Below, piece by piece: positions 33,393 through 42,437 of a stretch of 64,000 bases of DNA (positions are counted from its first letter, which is position 1; each line of letters begins with the position of its first letter). Both the position numbers and the translations under genes were made by a program. This stretch comes from Flavobacterium coralii. Lineage in GTDB: Bacteria; Bacteroidota; Bacteroidia; Flavobacteriales; Flavobacteriaceae. Location of the stretch: the NCBI RefSeq assembly GCF_019891545.1, contig NZ_JAHDIU010000011.1, positions 1 to 64,000 on the forward strand. Direction: 5' to 3'. A model generated the notes under the pieces. That model searched no databases and was not told where the DNA came from. It saw nothing but the letters and a program-made list of their open reading frames with translations.

Positions 33393-34332
33393 CAGGCAAA
33401 TGGAGTTAACCACCCCAATCCTTGATAAGCTTAATGCACTTGATGAGAAATTCAGGGATATTAACCAAAAAACAGAAACACATCTTGAAGGCCTGCTTTG
33501 GGCCAAACCTATAACCTATTGGGATTATATACAAACCGATGCGCTGCTTAACCTTCAGATACAGCGCACCACGCTGCCTGATGAAATGGTATTTATTATG
33601 TACCACCAGGTTAATGAACTGCTTTTTAAAATGATACTTTGGGAGGTAGAGCAGCTTTGCCATACCGAACAGCCTGAAACCGTCTATTTTACAGAAAAGC
33701 TGATGCGCATTAGCCGCTACTTTGATATGCTTACCACTTCTTTTGATATTATGAAAGAAGGGATGGAGGTAGAGCAGTACATGAAGTTCAGAAACACACT
33801 TACACCTGCAAGTGGTTTCCAAAGCGCGCAGTACAGGCTTATTGAGTTTGCCAGTACAGATCTTATAAACCTTATAGATTACCGCTACCGCGCCACGATA
33901 GACCGCAATACACCCTATGAGCACGCCCTGGAACACCTGTACTGGCAGGCAGCCGGTAAAGACTACAAGACAGGTGAAAAAACCTATCTGCTAAAAGAAT
34001 TTGAAAGGAAATATAAGGGCGAGTTCCTGCGTTTTATGGAAGAGTATAACACCATAAACATCTGGAGGAAATTTAAGCAACTGCCGCAGGAAGCGCAGAA
34101 TGATGCCATGCTGGTAAAAGCCATGCGCCATTATGACTATACAGTAAATGTTACTTGGGTTATGGGACATTACAATGCCGCAAAAAAATATATTGAAAGT
34201 GCCAGCGGCCCGCAGGAGGCTACAGGCGGCAGCGACTGGAAAAAGTATATGCACCCAAAATACCAGAGAAGGATATTTTTCCCCGAGTTATGGACAGAAG
34301 AAGAACTGCGCACATGGGGCGAAAATGTATAA
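33382..34332 (+). CDS. kynA: Tryptophan 2,3-dioxygenase
   Basis: 316 residues from ATG 33382, or 310 from ATG 33400 (MELTTPILDKL). Blocks YWDYIQTDALLNLQ, YHQVNELLFKMILWE (heme-pocket region) and FQSAQYRLIEF are typical of the family. It opens the indole ring of tryptophan to N-formylkynurenine, the first step of the kynurenine path. No other kynurenine genes lie in the window. Confidence 0.92.
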   Translation: MQNNRQMELTTPILDKLNALDEKFRDINQKTETHLEGLLWAKPITYWDYIQTDALLNLQIQRTTLPDEMVFIMYHQVNELLFKMILWEVEQLCHTEQPETVYFTEKLMRISRYFDMLTTSFDIMKEGMEVEQYMKFRNTLTPASGFQSAQYRLIEFASTDLINLIDYRYRATIDRNTPYEHALEHLYWQAAGKDYKTGEKTYLLKEFERKYKGEFLRFMEEYNTINIWRKFKQLPQEAQNDAMLVKAMRHYDYTVNVTWVMGHYNAAKKYIESASGPQEATGGSDWKKYMHPKYQRRIFFPELWTEEELRTWGENV

Positions 34333-34350
34333 CCGAATAAACAGCCGAAA

Positions 34351-35583
34351 TTGAAGTATTTTACTGCCATATTACTTATATTAACTTTAATAGCCTGTAA
34401 TAAAGAGGAAGAACAAAAGATAAAGAAGCCCGTAGTAGCCAAAGAAAAAGTTGTAAAAGAGTTCGGCTTTATACTTAACGACTTTAAGGTAGAGCACGAT
34501 ACCATTAAAAGCGGCGATACTTTTGGCGGGCTGCTGCAGGAGCAGGGTTATGATGTAGCACAGGTGCACAATATAACCCAAGCCATACGCGACAGCTTTA
34601 ACCTGAGGGATATACGTATCGGCAAACCTTACACATTACTAAAGAACAAAAAGAACCCCAATAACCTGGAGGTTTTTGTATATCAGGCCGACAGGCTCAG
34701 CTATTATGTGGTAGACTTTCGTGACAGTATTGCCAAAGCCTATAAAAAAACACGTCCACTCAGCATTAAGCGCAGGGTTATAGCCGCAACTATAGAAGGT
34801 TCCCTTGCCGAAACCATAAACAAGGCGGGTGCAGGGCCGGCACTTACACACGAGCTATCGGAAATATATGCATGGTCTATCGACTTCTTTAAGCTTCAAA
34901 AAGGCGATAAGTTTGCTGTTACGGTAAATGAGCGTTTTATAAGCGATACTGTTTATGCCGGTGTAGAAAGCATAGAAGCCGCTGTTTTTGAAACAAAGGG
35001 CGAAAAGAAATACGCATTCCCGTTTAAGCAGAACCCGGACGCAAAACGTGCTGATTATTATGACGATGAAGGCAAGGTGCTTAAAAGCATGTTCTTAAAA
35101 GCGCCGTTAAAGTTCAGCCGCATTACATCACGTTTTTCGCCAAAACGTTTTCACCCTGTACAAAAAAGGTGGAAGGCACATAACGGTACTGATTATGCCG
35201 CACCAACAGGAACGCCTATTATGACAACCGCAACAGGCACTGTAATAGAAGCGGGATACAGCTCCGGTAACGGTAACTATGTAAAAGTAAGGCACAACGG
35301 CACTTATACCACCCAGTACCTGCACATGAGCAAGATAAAAGTGAGGAGGGGGCAGCACGTTCAGCAGGGCGATGTAATCGGCCTTGTGGGGAGTACAGGC
35401 CTTGCAACGGGCCCGCATGTTTGTTACCGCTTCTGGAAAAACGGTGTGCAGGTCGACGCATTAAAGCAAAGGCTGCCAAGCTCTCTGCCAATGGAGGCTA
35501 AATACAAGCCCCAGTTTATGGCGCAGATGGAGCCGCTGAAAAAAGAATTAGACAGCATCTATAACATCACATTCAAAAATTAA
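34351..35583 (+). CDS. M23-family peptidoglycan endopeptidase, lipoprotein
   Basis: 410 residues starting with TTG; no usable ATG lies upstream, and the TTG directly gives a lipoprotein signal (LILTLIAC, Cys 16). An OapA/LysM-like stretch (KSGDTFGGLLQEQGYD) is followed by the LytM catalytic domain with HNGTDYAAPTGTPI (H and D ligands), VKVRHNGTYTTQYLHMS and GPHVCYRFWKNG. It would cut peptide cross-links in the cell wall from the outer or inner membrane surface. The gap after kynA is only 18 bases. Confidence 0.9.
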   Translation: MKYFTAILLILTLIACNKEEEQKIKKPVVAKEKVVKEFGFILNDFKVEHDTIKSGDTFGGLLQEQGYDVAQVHNITQAIRDSFNLRDIRIGKPYTLLKNKKNPNNLEVFVYQADRLSYYVVDFRDSIAKAYKKTRPLSIKRRVIAATIEGSLAETINKAGAGPALTHELSEIYAWSIDFFKLQKGDKFAVTVNERFISDTVYAGVESIEAAVFETKGEKKYAFPFKQNPDAKRADYYDDEGKVLKSMFLKAPLKFSRITSRFSPKRFHPVQKRWKAHNGTDYAAPTGTPIMTTATGTVIEAGYSSGNGNYVKVRHNGTYTTQYLHMSKIKVRRGQHVQQGDVIGLVGSTGLATGPHVCYRFWKNGVQVDALKQRLPSSLPMEAKYKPQFMAQMEPLKKELDSIYNITFKN

Positions 35584-35586
35584 CCT

Positions 35587-37230
35587 ATGGCATTACAAAA
35601 TACCAATCCGTCCGGTACCGCTGCATGGCAGGCATTGCGGGAACATTTTTCGGAAATGCAATATGCATCCATGCAGGAAATGTTTGCTGCCGACAGCAGC
35701 AGGAGCGAGAAATTCCACATTAAGTGGAATAATTTTTTGGTAGACTATTCCAAGAATATCATCAACGAAAAAACGGCATTGCTTTTACAGGGCCTGGCAA
35801 AAGAGGTAGATCTTGCAGGAGCTATTGAGAGTTATTTTGGCGGGGAGGCTATAAACCGTACTGAGAACCGTGCGGTACTGCACACTGCACTGCGGGCACT
35901 TGAAAATGCAGATATAAAAGTTGACGGGCAAAATGTAATGCCCGAGGTATATGCCGTTAAAAACAAGATAAAACAGTTTACTGATGAGGTTATAAGCGGC
36001 AGTCGTAAAGGCTACACAGGCAAAGCTTTTACCCATGTTGTAAATATTGGTATAGGGGGTAGCGACCTTGGCCCGGCAATGGTGGCAGAGGCACTTGCTT
36101 ATTACAGCAACCACCTTGAGGTACGTTTTATATCTAACGTGGATGGTGACCATGTGATGGAAAGCCTTAAAGGGCTAAACCCGGAAACAACACTTTTTGT
36201 AATAGTATCTAAAACGTTTACCACACAGGAAACCCTTAGCAATGCCGAAACAGTGCGCGAATGGTTTTTGAAGCATGCATCGCAGCAGGATGTAGCGAAG
36301 CATTTTGTGGCGGTAAGCACCAACATAAGTAAAGTAACCGGTTTTGGCATAGCCGAAGAAAATATATTCCCGATGTGGGACTGGGTTGGCGGGCGTTTTT
36401 CATTGTGGAGCGCCGTAGGCCTTAGTATAGCGCTTTCGGTAGGGTTTGATAATTTTGATAACCTGCTGAAAGGTGCGCATGAGATGGATGAGCATTTCCG
36501 TACTGCACCGCATGAAGAGAACATACCGGTAGTGCTGGCATTGTTGAGCATTTGGTACAACAACTTTTTCAGTGCCGAAAGCGAAGCGCTGATACCATAC
36601 ACACAATACCTGCAAAAACTGGCTCCTTACCTGCAGCAGGGCATTATGGAAAGCAACGGTAAGAGTGTGGGCCGCGATGGCAACCCCGTAAATTACCAGA
36701 CCGGTACTATTATATGGGGAGAGCCGGGTACTAACTCTCAACACGCTTTTTTCCAGCTGATACATCAGGGCACAAAGCTTATCCCAACTGATTTTATAGG
36801 GTTTGCACAGCCATTGCATGGTAATACAGACCATCATGACAAACTGATGTCGAACTTTTTCGCACAGACTGAAGCCTTGCTTAATGGTAAAACTGATACA
36901 CAGGTTAAGGCTGAGTTTGAAAAACAGGGCATAAGCGGGGAGAAAGCAGCGTTTTTACTGCCATTTAAGGTTTTCAGGGGCAATAAGCCTACCAATACTC
37001 TTTTGATAGATAAGCTTACACCGCAAACCTTAGGCAGCCTTATAGCGCTTTACGAGCATAAAATATTTGTTCAGGGTGTTATATGGAATATCTTTAGTTA
37101 TGACCAGTGGGGTGTAGAGCTTGGCAAGCAGCTTGCTAACTCTATTCTTGATGAAATCAACACCGGCGAAGTAAAAGAGCACGACAGCAGTACCTCATTT
37201 TTACTGAAAGAATACTTAAGTAAAAAATAG
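35587..37230 (+). CDS. pgi: Glucose-6-phosphate isomerase
   Basis: 547 residues. Signature blocks: [34 protein letters not shown], the first PGI signature region [18 protein letters not shown] and the second [12 protein letters not shown] with catalytic Lys. It interconverts glucose-6-phosphate and fructose-6-phosphate. Starts 3 bases after the M23 gene. Confidence 0.97.
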   Translation: MALQNTNPSGTAAWQALREHFSEMQYASMQEMFAADSSRSEKFHIKWNNFLVDYSKNIINEKTALLLQGLAKEVDLAGAIESYFGGEAINRTENRAVLHTALRALENADIKVDGQNVMPEVYAVKNKIKQFTDEVISGSRKGYTGKAFTHVVNIGIGGSDLGPAMVAEALAYYSNHLEVRFISNVDGDHVMESLKGLNPETTLFVIVSKTFTTQETLSNAETVREWFLKHASQQDVAKHFVAVSTNISKVTGFGIAEENIFPMWDWVGGRFSLWSAVGLSIALSVGFDNFDNLLKGAHEMDEHFRTAPHEENIPVVLALLSIWYNNFFSAESEALIPYTQYLQKLAPYLQQGIMESNGKSVGRDGNPVNYQTGTIIWGEPGTNSQHAFFQLIHQGTKLIPTDFIGFAQPLHGNTDHHDKLMSNFFAQTEALLNGKTDTQVKAEFEKQGISGEKAAFLLPFKVFRGNKPTNTLLIDKLTPQTLGSLIALYEHKIFVQGVIWNIFSYDQWGVELGKQLANSILDEINTGEVKEHDSSTSFLLKEYLSKK

Positions 37231-37252
37231 TTTTTTAACGCCAATATATTAT

Positions 37253-37280
37253 AAGCCCGCTGTAACAGTGGGCTTTTTTA
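37253..37280 (+). terminator. Terminator after pgi
   Basis: AAGCCCGCT (37253-37261) with AGTGGGCTT (37267-37275), one G-T pair, then TTTTTA. Confidence 0.85.
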
Positions 37281-37516
37281 TTTGTTATCCAGGTGTACGA
37301 AAATCCGGTTTGTTTTGCAACCTTAAGGGTTTAAAAAAGGTTTAAACTTAATTAAACGTAACGTTTATTTCTTTGTAAGAATACTTCCGTTTTTTTAAGT
37401 AAGGGTAAGCTAACGGTCAAACTTCGGTAAAAAATATCCCTCTTAAACTTAGCTTAACTTTACAATGCTATGCATGCATCAAATTTGCCGCAAAACCTAA
37501 AATAACACTCTGAAAA
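37281..37516 (+). promoter_or_regulatory. Upstream region of the TonB receptor gene
   Basis: 236 bases, A/T rich. TTTATTTCTTTG near 37365-37376 could be a -7 box, but no pair with a proper -33 was found. Two CTTAA-rich stretches (AACTTAATTAA, AAACTTAGCTTAAC) stand out but form no clear palindrome. Confidence 0.3.
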
Positions 37517-40153
37517 ATGACAAATTTTACTCGAATTTTGTTTTCGGTTTCCATGATGCTGATCGGCGTTTTTGCAATGGCTCAGGAAACCATTACCGGT
37601 ACAGTTACCGATGGGCAGATGCCCTTACCCGGCGCATCTATTACCGTAACAGGTACTATGGATAGTGCCACAACTGATGTAAACGGTATGTTTACATTAC
37701 AAACAAGTTCTTTGAGCGGCGAACTGACTATTTCTTACTTGGGCTTTAACAGCCTTAAGCTGCCTTTTACAATCAATCCCGGGCAACAGCTAAACATTGG
37801 TACTATTAACCTTACAGAGAACTCTGAAGAGCTGGAAACCGTTGTAATTATAGGGCGTGGTGTAATTGACCTTGAGCAGGACAGGAGAACGCCTGTTGCC
37901 GTGTCTAACATCAGCCAGAGGGAAATTAAGCTGAAATCGGGTAACCAGGAATTTCCGGAGGTTATGAAAAATACGCCATCTGTATATGTGGCAAGCCAGG
38001 CGGGAGGTTATGGCGACTCTAAAATGTATGTACGCGGTTTTGACCAGACCAATACGGCATTCCTTTTAAATGGTCAGCCAATAAACGGTATGGAAGACGG
38101 TAATATGTACTGGAGTAACTGGAGCGGTATGACCGATGTTGCAAATTCGGTACAGGTGCAAAGGGGTCTTGGTTCATCTAAACTTGCCATATCTTCTGTG
38201 GGAGGTACGGTAAACATCGTTACTAAAGCTACCGATTTCCGCCAAGGCGGTTTTGCGCAGTCAATAATCGGTAATGATGATTATCAGAAAACAACTCTTT
38301 CTTACAACACTGGCCTAATGGAAAATGGCTTTGGCTTTAGCGCCATGCTTACTAAGTGGAGCGGCGATGGCTACAACCGTGGTACTTTTGGTGAGGGTTA
38401 TAACTATTTTATATCTTTAGGTTATAAGCCTAACGACCAGCACCTGTTTAACTTCCTTGTGTTTGGTGCGCCACAGTGGCACGACCAGAACTTTACTAAA
38501 CCAATTGCCGATTACCTTAAATTCGGAAGGAAGTATAACAACAACTACGGTTTTCTGGATGGTGATTACCTGTCTGAAAGGAGAAATTACTACCACAAGC
38601 CGGTGCTTAACCTTAACTGGGACTGGAACATAAACTCAGCAATGGAACTGTCATCAGTATTATATGCCTCATATGGACGCGGAGGCGGTACCGGTAACTG
38701 GGGTAACGGCAGGGTGCGTACAGCAGATGGCCATGTAGATTTTAATACCATCCGCGATAACAACATGATGCTTCCCGGAATGATTGGTACTGAAAGCAGG
38801 GAAGCCGGTGAAAGGGCTTATGCTATCCGTAACTCGGTTAACAACCATGCATGGTATGGGCTTGTGTCTAATTTTAACCACAGGGTAAACGATAACTTTA
38901 GCTACAACGCCGGATTGGATGTGAGGACATATAAAGGAACCCACTACAGGGAAATATCGAACCTGTTAGGACTTAATGGTTTCCGTGTAGATAACAATGT
39001 GCAGTATCCTGACGGTTATGTTGTAACAGAAACGTTCAGTGCAAACCCGTGGAGTGCTTTTACCAATGATCCTGCCGATAACCAGAAGGTTAATTATGAT
39101 TATGACGAAAGAATTAGCTACGGTGGTATTTTCGGACAGGCAGAATATGCAACTGATATGTTCTCGGTATTTATACAGGGTTCGGTATCTACACAATCGC
39201 ACATCCGTTGGGACAGGTTTGGCTATACAGAAGCAGAGGAAGAATCTGACAGGGTAAGCAATACTGGCTTTAATATTAAAGGTGGCGGTAGTTTTAACAT
39301 CAATGAGCAGAATACCATTTTTGTTAACGCCGGCTATTACAGCAAGCAGCCATACCACGATAATATTTACCTTAACTTTGGTAATGATGTTAACCCGCTT
39401 ACCGAGAACGAAAAAATTACAGGTATAGAAGCCGGTTACAGGTTTAAAAGCCAGTACTTAGACATTAACCTTGATGCCTACAGGACAAGCTGGAAGGACA
39501 GGGTTACTACCGAAAGTGATATTGCCGACCAAGGTGAAGCAGTACTTTATATAAACAACTCAGGGCTTAGCCAGTTGCATACCGGTATAGAACTTAGCTT
39601 TATGGCAAGGCCTTTAGAGCAGCTTGACGTGAGGGGATTTGCATCTTTAGGTAATTGGGAGTATGATGACGATGTTTACATCAGGGTATTTGATGAAAAC
39701 CAGAACCTGGTTTCTGACGGGCAATTTACCATAAATGATGAGCCTGTAATTGGTGAGCAGATACAGGATGTAGATGGCAGCAAAGTAGGCGGCGGTGCGC
39801 AAACTACTATAGGCCTTGGCGCTATTTACAGGATTACTCCTAACTTCTCTATAGATACTGACTGGAGGACGTATGATAACCTGTATGCACAGGCGGTAGT
39901 TAAAGAAAATCTGGAATTGCCATCTTACGATCTTGTAGATGCAGGTGTTACTTATACCATGAAGTTTGTTAAGAGCTCGCTTACCTTCAGGCTTAACGTA
40001 AACAACGTTTTTGACGAAGTGTATATTTCAGAACTTACCTCTGCCATACCGGTTGAAGAGAGTGCTGAAACTTACAAAGGCATAAATGTAAACAACTTCG
40101 GTTTCTTTGGTAACGGAAGGACATGGAACTTCGGGATGAGGTTTAATTTCTAA
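37517..40153 (+). CDS. TonB-dependent receptor with carboxypeptidase-like domain
   Basis: 878 residues. Signal peptide 1-22 (ending AMAQ), a CarboxypepD-reg-like beta-sandwich (about 24-105, TGTVTDGQMPLPGAS), TonB plug (about 125-235, with MKNTPSVYV and YVRGFDQTNTAFLLNGQPI) and a 22-strand barrel ending GRTWNFGMRFNF with terminal aromatic residue. It takes up a ligand through the outer membrane. No SusD gene follows, so a siderophore, vitamin or peptide is more likely than a glycan; the ligand cannot be told. Confidence 0.9.
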   Translation: MTNFTRILFSVSMMLIGVFAMAQETITGTVTDGQMPLPGASITVTGTMDSATTDVNGMFTLQTSSLSGELTISYLGFNSLKLPFTINPGQQLNIGTINLTENSEELETVVIIGRGVIDLEQDRRTPVAVSNISQREIKLKSGNQEFPEVMKNTPSVYVASQAGGYGDSKMYVRGFDQTNTAFLLNGQPINGMEDGNMYWSNWSGMTDVANSVQVQRGLGSSKLAISSVGGTVNIVTKATDFRQGGFAQSIIGNDDYQKTTLSYNTGLMENGFGFSAMLTKWSGDGYNRGTFGEGYNYFISLGYKPNDQHLFNFLVFGAPQWHDQNFTKPIADYLKFGRKYNNNYGFLDGDYLSERRNYYHKPVLNLNWDWNINSAMELSSVLYASYGRGGGTGNWGNGRVRTADGHVDFNTIRDNNMMLPGMIGTESREAGERAYAIRNSVNNHAWYGLVSNFNHRVNDNFSYNAGLDVRTYKGTHYREISNLLGLNGFRVDNNVQYPDGYVVTETFSANPWSAFTNDPADNQKVNYDYDERISYGGIFGQAEYATDMFSVFIQGSVSTQSHIRWDRFGYTEAEEESDRVSNTGFNIKGGGSFNINEQNTIFVNAGYYSKQPYHDNIYLNFGNDVNPLTENEKITGIEAGYRFKSQYLDINLDAYRTSWKDRVTTESDIADQGEAVLYINNSGLSQLHTGIELSFMARPLEQLDVRGFASLGNWEYDDDVYIRVFDENQNLVSDGQFTINDEPVIGEQIQDVDGSKVGGGAQTTIGLGAIYRITPNFSIDTDWRTYDNLYAQAVVKENLELPSYDLVDAGVTYTMKFVKSSLTFRLNVNNVFDEVYISELTSAIPVEESAETYKGINVNNFGFFGNGRTWNFGMRFNF

Positions 40154-40203
40154 AAAGAATAAATTTTTAAAGTTAGTTTTGTTTCATACAGGTTGTTGAT
40201 ATT

Positions 40204-40232
40204 GCCCCCCGGCAAGTCGGGGGGTAATTTTT
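40204..40232 (+). terminator. Terminator after the TonB receptor
   Basis: TTGCCCCCCG pairs with CGGGGGGTAA around a 6-base loop, followed by TTTTTT. Confidence 0.85.
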
Positions 40233-40277
40233 TAATCATATTCAGCAAATTATGTTACGTTCTATTTCATAAATACT

Positions 40278-40285
40278 TATTTTTG
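40278..40285 (+). promoter_or_regulatory. -7 box of the small membrane protein gene
   Basis: TATTTTTG, matching TAnnTTTG, 26 bases before the start at 40311. No clear -33. Confidence 0.4.
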
Positions 40286-40310
40286 CCAATAACCGAAAAC
40301 TGAAATATTT

Positions 40311-40757
40311 ATGGATGCATATCAGTCAGTACTCGCCCTGCACTCTTACTGGGCATTTGCAACATTAGGATTACTGCTTATTGCACTGCTTAATTCTTTC
40401 GCAGGCTTAAGCGCAAAGAGGCCATTCCTGAAAAGGGACAGGCAGATAGCACTGATAGCGCTAACCTTTACGCACATACAGTTTTTACTGGGTATGGTGC
40501 TGTATTTCCTTTCACCAAAGCTTGAGGCTGCCAAAGCAGCAGGAATGGGTGCGGTAATGAAAGACAGCAACCTTAGGCTTTTTGTGGTAGAGCACCCGCT
40601 TACTAACATTATAGCTGTTATACTGATAACAATTGGCTGGAGCGGTCACAAAAAAGCTGCCGAAAGCCCTGCCAAATTTAAAAGGCTTGCCTATTTATAT
40701 GCTTTAGGATTCATACTGCTTTTAAGCAGGATTCCGTGGAGCCAGTGGTTAAACTAA
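40311..40757 (+). CDS. Small four-helix membrane protein, cytochrome b-like
   Basis: 148 residues with four membrane helices (about 12-32, 45-68, 95-112, 124-140). Histidines lie near helix ends (LHSYW, FTHIQF, VEHPL, SGHKKA), so heme binding is possible. In Flavobacteria such proteins are annotated as hypothetical or cytochrome B. No partner enzyme is encoded nearby. Confidence 0.7.
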   Translation: MDAYQSVLALHSYWAFATLGLLLIALLNSFAGLSAKRPFLKRDRQIALIALTFTHIQFLLGMVLYFLSPKLEAAKAAGMGAVMKDSNLRLFVVEHPLTNIIAVILITIGWSGHKKAAESPAKFKRLAYLYALGFILLLSRIPWSQWLN

Positions 40758-40818
40758 CAGCATATAAGCCCTTTTAAGGGCTTTTTGCTTTTTGTATAAT
40801 TTTACAGATGCAGGAAGT

Positions 40819-41298
40819 ATGAAAAAATGTTTATATGTTAGCATTGCAGTGTTTGGCGTAGCAGCGCTACTAAGCTTTACGCAACAAGAATCGGGTAGCA
40901 GCATAGCTGAAGTCAGCATCTCTGCGAAAGCAACAGCAGTTGCAGACACCGCTAAAACAGCCCCGGTTGCTGCCGCAAAAGAGGTTAAGCTGAAGCCCTA
41001 CAAAAAAAATGTACTGGCAACTTATTATGCCGATAAGTTTAACGGGCGTAAAACCAGCAGCGGTGAGCGGTTTGACAATAAAAAATATACCGCCGCCCAT
41101 ATGAAGCTGCCCTTCGGCACTATGGTACGTGTTACTAACGAGGCCAACGGCAAATGGGTAGATGTAAAAGTGAACGACCGTGGCCCGTATAACAAAAAAC
41201 TCGAAATAGACCTTACCAAAAAAGCTTTTATGGAAATAGCTTCCAATAAAAGTTCCGGTACTTTTAAGGTTAAAATTGAAATTATAGAAACTAAATAA
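40819..41298 (+). CDS. RlpA-family septal-ring protein, copy 1
   Basis: 159 residues from ATG 40819 (MKKCLYVSIAVFGVAALL), preceded by AGGAAG. A signal or anchor segment, an Ala/Thr-rich linker, then the double-psi beta-barrel domain (YYADKFNGRKTSSGERFD, LPFGTMVRVTN, VNDRGPYNKKLEIDL). RlpA proteins act on denuded glycan or the cell envelope. No SPOR domain is present. Tandem with a second RlpA gene 18 bases downstream. Confidence 0.87.
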   Translation: MKKCLYVSIAVFGVAALLSFTQQESGSSIAEVSISAKATAVADTAKTAPVAAAKEVKLKPYKKNVLATYYADKFNGRKTSSGERFDNKKYTAAHMKLPFGTMVRVTNEANGKWVDVKVNDRGPYNKKLEIDLTKKAFMEIASNKSSGTFKVKIEIIETK

Positions 41299-41316
41299 GT
41301 ATTACTAGTACTACCA

Positions 41317-41709
41317 ATGGCTAAACGCGTTCTTATTGTTTTTGTTACTGCCTGCCTGCTTGCTGCCTGTTCATCATCACGCAGGGGTACATCGGCATCC
41401 GGTTCTTTTTCTGTTTACGACAAAAAGGCCGTAGCCTGTTACTATCATGATAAATTCAATGGCAGGAAAACCGCCAGCGGAGAAAAATTCAGTAACAGCA
41501 AATATACAGCAGCGCATAAAAAATTGCCATTCGGTACAAAGGTAAAGGTTACCAATAAAGCTAATGATAAATCAGTAATTGTTACCATAAATGACCGCGG
41601 GCCCTTTACCCGGGGCAGGGATATCGACCTTAGCAAAAAAGCCTTTATGGAAATTACAGATAATAAAAATCACGGAACACTTAACGTGATCATAGAAGTG
41701 GCTAAATAG
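41317..41709 (+). CDS. RlpA-family lipoprotein, copy 2
   Basis: 130 residues. Lipobox LLAAC (Cys 18), then nearly only the double-psi barrel (YYHDKFNGRKTASGEKF, LPFGTKVKVTN, INDRGPFTRGRDIDL). It shares most residues of the barrel with the preceding gene, so the two arose by tandem duplication and differ in anchoring. Confidence 0.87.
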   Translation: MAKRVLIVFVTACLLAACSSSRRGTSASGSFSVYDKKAVACYYHDKFNGRKTASGEKFSNSKYTAAHKKLPFGTKVKVTNKANDKSVIVTINDRGPFTRGRDIDLSKKAFMEITDNKNHGTLNVIIEVAK

Positions 41710-41861
41710 CCACTTTTTTTTACCTGATTTTCGTTTACTCTATCCAAAACAGCATTTGAAGAATCTATAATGAATGTGATGTTTCATTATAGATTACTAA
41801 AACGTTATAGTTAAGAACACAGGTCCTATTAACAAATATTTAACTATTAAATTGGTTCGTT

Positions 41862-41883
41862 TAGTTCGGTAATAACCGAACTA
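41862..41883. promoter_or_regulatory. Candidate GbsR operator
   Basis: TAGTTCGGT (41862-41870) and ACCGAACTA (41875-41883) form a perfect 9-base palindrome with 4-base spacer, directly upstream of a -7 box TATCTTTG (41889-41896). A dimeric MarR-type regulator would cover the -33 region. Confidence 0.7.
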
Positions 41884-41888
41884 CGTAA

Positions 41889-41896
41889 TATCTTTG
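41889..41896 (+). promoter_or_regulatory. -7 box of the efflux operon
   Basis: TATCTTTG, matching TAnnTTTG. The start site would fall at about 41903, inside the first codons of the longest gbsR frame, which argues for translation from ATG 41916. Confidence 0.6.
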
Positions 41897-41915
41897 CATG
41901 AAATTTAAGGACACA

Positions 41916-42434
41916 ATGCAGGACATACAGAAAGAGAAAGAGGAATTGAGGGAAATGTTTGGCGTCCATTTCGAAAGGCAATATAATATTCCGCCATTGG
42001 CAGCCAGGATATTAGGAATCCTGATTATAGACAGTTGCAAAGCAGGGATAACATTTGAAGATTTGGTGGAACGAATGGGGGCAAGTAAAAGCTCTGTTTC
42101 TACCAGCGTTAACCTGTTGCTTAAAATGGGTAAGATACAATACTATACCCTTGCAGGCGACCGCAAGAAATACTTCCGCCCTTCACCGTTAAGCGAAAGG
42201 CTTGCCAGCTACATAAAAATGATTGAGCACGAAAAGCTGATTATAGAGCGTATGCTGGCTTACCGCGAAAAAACAGCATCATGCGATGCCGAGCTGTGTA
42301 ACCTCGAAAACACCAAAGCCTATAAAGAGCATGTGCTGGAAGTGGAAAAGCTGCTGCTGAAAACCATTGCGAGGTTTAAGGAAATAGAAAAAAACAGAGA
42401 TCAATTTAATAATCACAATCAGAATAACAGTTAA
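41916..42434 (+). CDS. GbsR/MarR-family transcriptional regulator
   Basis: 172 residues from ATG 41916, which has AAGGA 6 bases upstream; an ATG at 41898 is also open but lies on the promoter. Winged helix (about 25-95: ARILGILIIDSCKAGITFED, then MGASKSSVSTSVNLLLKMG) and a C-terminal helical dimer domain. It is the first gene of the RND operon and ends 3 bases before the adaptor gene, so it most likely represses the pump through the palindrome at 41862. Confidence 0.88.
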   Translation: MQDIQKEKEELREMFGVHFERQYNIPPLAARILGILIIDSCKAGITFEDLVERMGASKSSVSTSVNLLLKMGKIQYYTLAGDRKKYFRPSPLSERLASYIKMIEHEKLIIERMLAYREKTASCDAELCNLENTKAYKEHVLEVEKLLLKTIARFKEIEKNRDQFNNHNQNNS

Positions 42435-42437
42435 CAA

